Below, piece by piece: positions 4,515 to 6,708 of a DNA stretch of 6,708 bases. The position numbers and the translations under genes are program-made. The notes beneath the pieces were generated by a model. It was not told the DNA's origin. It saw only the letters and a list, made by a program, of their open reading frames with translations, and did no database searches. This stretch comes from an uncultured Eubacteriales bacterium (GTDB lineage: Bacteria; Bacillota; Clostridia; Oscillospirales; Oscillospiraceae), in assembly GCA_900321335.1 (NCBI GenBank), contig ONVR01000275.1, positions 1 to 6,708 on the forward strand, written 5' to 3'. Positions within the stretch are counted from its first letter, which is position 1, and each line of letters opens with the position of its first letter.

Positions 4515-6539
4515 ATGAGAATTGGCATCGGAATCGACACCGGCGGCACCTGCACAGACGCCGTGGCGCTGGATCTGGATACCCAGGAGCTTCTGGCAAA
4601 GGGAAAATCCCTTACCACGCGGGAAGACCTGTCTGTAGGAATCGGAAAAGCACTGGATATGCTGCCGGAGGAACTCGTACGCCGGGCCAGTATCGTATCC
4701 CTGTCCACGACGCTTGCAACCAACGCCTGTATTGAGGATAAGGGCTGCCGAGCCAAGCTGTTGATTTTCGGCCTGACGGAGGAAAACATCAACCGGGTCA
4801 ACGCCTCGGAGACTTTCAGCCTGAAAAGCGACAGTGTTTTATGCTTTGACACCCACGGAAGCGCCGACGGCCTGATGATCGACGAACCGGATTGGGAAGA
4901 TTTTTACGCACAATACGGCGACTGGCTCCGGGACGCGGACGCCTTGTCCGCTGTTGAGCTGTATGCCAACTACAATGGCGCTCCTGCGGAAAAACACTTC
5001 AAAGAGCTTGTGGGGGAGCGGATCGGGTGCAAATGTGTCTGCGCAAGTGAGCTTACCAGCGGGCTCAGCGTTCTGGGCAGAGGCTCAACGGCGCTCCTGA
5101 ACGCCAGATTGTTTCCCATTGTCAAGGAGTTTGTCGACGCTGCCATGGCCGATTTCCGGGCCAGAGGCTGCAAGGCCCCCATTATGGTGGTGCGCAGCGA
5201 CGGAAGTCTCATGTCCTCCGATTATACCCTGTCCCGGCCGGTGGAGACGATCCTCTCCGGCCCCGCCGCCAGTGTATTGGCGGGAAAGGGATTTTCCAAT
5301 GACCCCAACTACATCATCGTGGATATGGGCGGCACGTCTACAGACGTCTCCGTGGTCAGCGGGGGAAAGCCCGTCACCGCAGACGGCGGGATCCAGATCG
5401 CCCAGTGGCCAACCTATGTTCGGGGGATCCAGGTGTCGCCCTTTAATCTCGGCGGCGACAGCGCCATCCGGCTGGTGAAGGGCAAGCTGGAGCTGTTTCC
5501 CCGGCGCGTCAAGTCCCTGTGCTCCGCGGCATCCCAGTGGCCGGAAATCAAAACGCAGTTGGAGCGCCTGCTGCGGACCAATCACTACAACGAGTTTCCC
5601 CTGCACGAGTTTTTCTATCTGATCCGGGAGCCCGAGGATATCAGCCACTACAACGACGAGGAAAAGCGCCTGATCGACCATGTCCGCTCCGGGCCAAAGA
5701 TTCTTGAGCGCCTGTACGACGAGGCGGATATCGATCTGTATCACCTCAACAGTGAACGGCTTGAGGCTGAGGGCGTGGTGATGCGCTGCGGCATGACGCC
5801 TACGGATTTCATGCACATCCGCGGCGAATACAACGAATACGACCGGGAAGCGTCGGTCATGGGTGCCAAGTATATGCTCAAGTCCCTCGACCGGGTGGCA
5901 ACGGACTCCCAGGTGCGGCTGCTGGCGGAGGAGGCATACAGTCTCGTGGAAGGCAGGATGTATGAGAACCTCCTGCAGATCGCTCTGGAGCGCCAGTATC
6001 CCCAGCAGTTTGAAAGCGGCGTGGACGAGCAGACACTGTTTCTCATCCGAAACGCCTGGGAAAACCGGAATAACGGCAGCGGCAAGCTGCTGCAATACGG
6101 CTTCGGCACCGCCTATACCCTCATCGGCATCGGTGCGCCGACCCACCTGTTTCTGCCCGAGGTGGCAAAAGCGCTGGGGGCCAATTACATTCTGCCGGAC
6201 AATGCGGAGGTGGCCAATGCCATCGGCGCGCTGAAGGCGGATATCAACGCCGTTGTTCGGGTCAACATCTCACAGCGCTTTAATTTTGAGGAGGGCAAAT
6301 CCTTCTATATCGTCCACGCGCCTACCGGCAGCCGCCGGTTTGAGGATAAGGATGAGGCCGGCAAGTTCGCCATGGCCGCTGCGGAGTCCGCCGCCCTTGC
6401 AGAAGCCAGATACCGGGGCGCAAAGGGAGATCTCCACGCAAAAACTCATCTGATCAAGCACTCTGCCATCAGCAAGTGGGGGACAGACGTGGATATGGGA
6501 TATTCCGCAGTCTCAGAGGTGGAGGTCAACCTGGAATAA
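4515..6539 (+). CDS. Hydantoinase A/oxoprolinase-family ASKHA protein, stand-alone
   Basis: This 674-residue cytoplasmic protein has the two-lobed ASKHA ATPase fold of the HyuA/oxoprolinase family. The N-terminal Hydant_A_N part has the first phosphate loop GIDTGGTCTD (6-15) and STTLATN (64-70). The Hydantoinase_A core has SGPAAS (248-253), the second loop DMGGTSTD (270-277) and GGDS (313-316). GMTPTDFMHIRGEYN (426-440) and GIGAPTHLFLPEVAKALG (538-555), then PDNAEVANAIGA (561-572), complete the fold. The C-terminal part lacks the GPAI-type segment of classic N-methylhydantoinase A, and no hyuB lies next to it, so hydantoin hydrolysis should not be assumed. The start is set by AAGGAGG (4501-4507), 7 bases before ATG; an in-frame ATG at 4470 has no such site. 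It has its own promoter after the pyrB terminator and ends before a convergent gene. Family sure, substrate unknown. Confidence 0.88.
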   Translation: MRIGIGIDTGGTCTDAVALDLDTQELLAKGKSLTTREDLSVGIGKALDMLPEELVRRASIVSLSTTLATNACIEDKGCRAKLLIFGLTEENINRVNASETFSLKSDSVLCFDTHGSADGLMIDEPDWEDFYAQYGDWLRDADALSAVELYANYNGAPAEKHFKELVGERIGCKCVCASELTSGLSVLGRGSTALLNARLFPIVKEFVDAAMADFRARGCKAPIMVVRSDGSLMSSDYTLSRPVETILSGPAASVLAGKGFSNDPNYIIVDMGGTSTDVSVVSGGKPVTADGGIQIAQWPTYVRGIQVSPFNLGGDSAIRLVKGKLELFPRRVKSLCSAASQWPEIKTQLERLLRTNHYNEFPLHEFFYLIREPEDISHYNDEEKRLIDHVRSGPKILERLYDEADIDLYHLNSERLEAEGVVMRCGMTPTDFMHIRGEYNEYDREASVMGAKYMLKSLDRVATDSQVRLLAEEAYSLVEGRMYENLLQIALERQYPQQFESGVDEQTLFLIRNAWENRNNGSGKLLQYGFGTAYTLIGIGAPTHLFLPEVAKALGANYILPDNAEVANAIGALKADINAVVRVNISQRFNFEEGKSFYIVHAPTGSRRFEDKDEAGKFAMAAAESAALAEARYRGAKGDLHAKTHLIKHSAISKWGTDVDMGYSAVSEVEVNLE

Positions 6540-6569
6540 GCGCAGCACATCGGCATCTCTGAACAGCAA

Positions 6570-6611
6570 ATAGCATGCGGCAGGCGTCTCAAGACGCCTG
6601 CCGCATGCTAT
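6570..6611. terminator. Perfect 20-bp inverted repeat between convergent genes (probable terminator)
   Basis: Positions 6570-6589 and 6592-6611 are exact reverse complements with a 2-base centre, in practice a TCAA-capped hairpin. It lies 30 bases after the HyuA-like stop and 14 bases beyond the stop of the minus-strand gene. There is no real T-run on either side: plus reads TATAGTTC and minus only TTTGCTG. Its place between converging genes suggests bidirectional termination, but it is atypical. Confidence 0.6.
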
Positions 6612-6625
6612 AGTTCGGGTTTCGG

Positions 6626-6708
6626 TCAGCCCACTACAACGCCGAATACTTTTAATTCTTCCTCCGGCCGTATGCGGATGGGCGGATATTTGTCGTTGAG
6701 CGACACCA
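6626..6708 (-). CDS. C-terminus of a probable LexA/S24-family repressor (partial at right edge)
   Basis: A minus-strand frame enters from the right edge and ends at TGA (6628-6626), leaving 26 full residues: a VSLNDKYPPIRI segment, then RPEEELKVFGVVVG. The order N-x-x-Y-x-P-I-x-I, acidic spacer, then hydrophobic-G-x-V-V-G resembles the end of the LexA/UmuD/S24 peptidase domain in SOS and phage-type repressors. Such proteins bind DNA with an N-terminal helix-turn-helix and cleave themselves under stress, but neither the DNA-binding region nor the Ser-Lys catalytic pair is inside the window. It could be LexA itself, an XRE-S24 prophage regulator or a UmuD-like protein. The assignment rests on a short motif and is moderate. 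Confidence 0.55.
   Translation of the reverse strand, partial: VSLNDKYPPIRIRPEEELKVFGVVVG

Noticed and set aside
5085..6146. Long minus-strand open frame opposite the HyuA-like gene
   Set aside because: A shadow frame; the plus strand encodes a protein with conserved ASKHA motifs throughout the same stretch.
1..6708. CRISPR arrays, insertion sequences, tRNA or rRNA genes
   Set aside because: No regularly spaced repeats, transposase-like frames or RNA gene signatures were seen on either strand.

Overview
The window looks like a stretch of chromosome from an anaerobic Firmicute, probably a clostridial, Oscillospiraceae-like gut lineage. This is inferred from strong AGGAGG ribosome binding sites, sigma-A-type promoters, AT-rich intergenic DNA between moderately GC-rich genes, and a corrinoid methyltransferase pair typical of acetogens and related anaerobes. 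No taxon is proven.

Layout: positions 1-142 hold the 3' end of an unrecognised gene. Two back-to-back hairpin terminators (152-222) separate it from a convergent gene (245-883, minus) for a MtaC/MtbC/MtvC-type B12-binding protein. An unusually long AT-rich gap (884-1683) follows, with a well-formed promoter for the corrinoid gene, several short repeats and candidate promoters. Then comes a UroD-family methyltransferase (1684-2817, plus). Next are a small TIGR04076-type protein with a consensus promoter (2921-3226), an aspartate carbamoyltransferase with a C-terminal four-cysteine tail like the zinc domain of PyrI (3302-4360), and a stand-alone hydantoinase A/oxoprolinase-like ASKHA protein (4515-6539). 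A perfect 20-bp hairpin separates this last gene from the convergent 3' end of what looks like a LexA/S24-family repressor (6626-6708).

The corrinoid protein and the UroD-family enzyme are best read as two parts of a corrinoid-dependent methyl-transfer system: the enzyme moves a methyl group between a substrate, or a carrier, and the cobalt of the corrinoid protein. Both genes have very biased codon use, which suggests high expression. The second methyltransferase and the ATP-dependent corrinoid activator that such systems need are not in the window. The remaining genes each appear to have their own promoter, so they are neighbours rather than one operon. The most unusual items are the PyrB with a zinc tail but no nucleotide-binding regulatory domain, the long regulatory gap between the divergent methyltransferase genes, and the HyuA-like protein without a HyuB partner.
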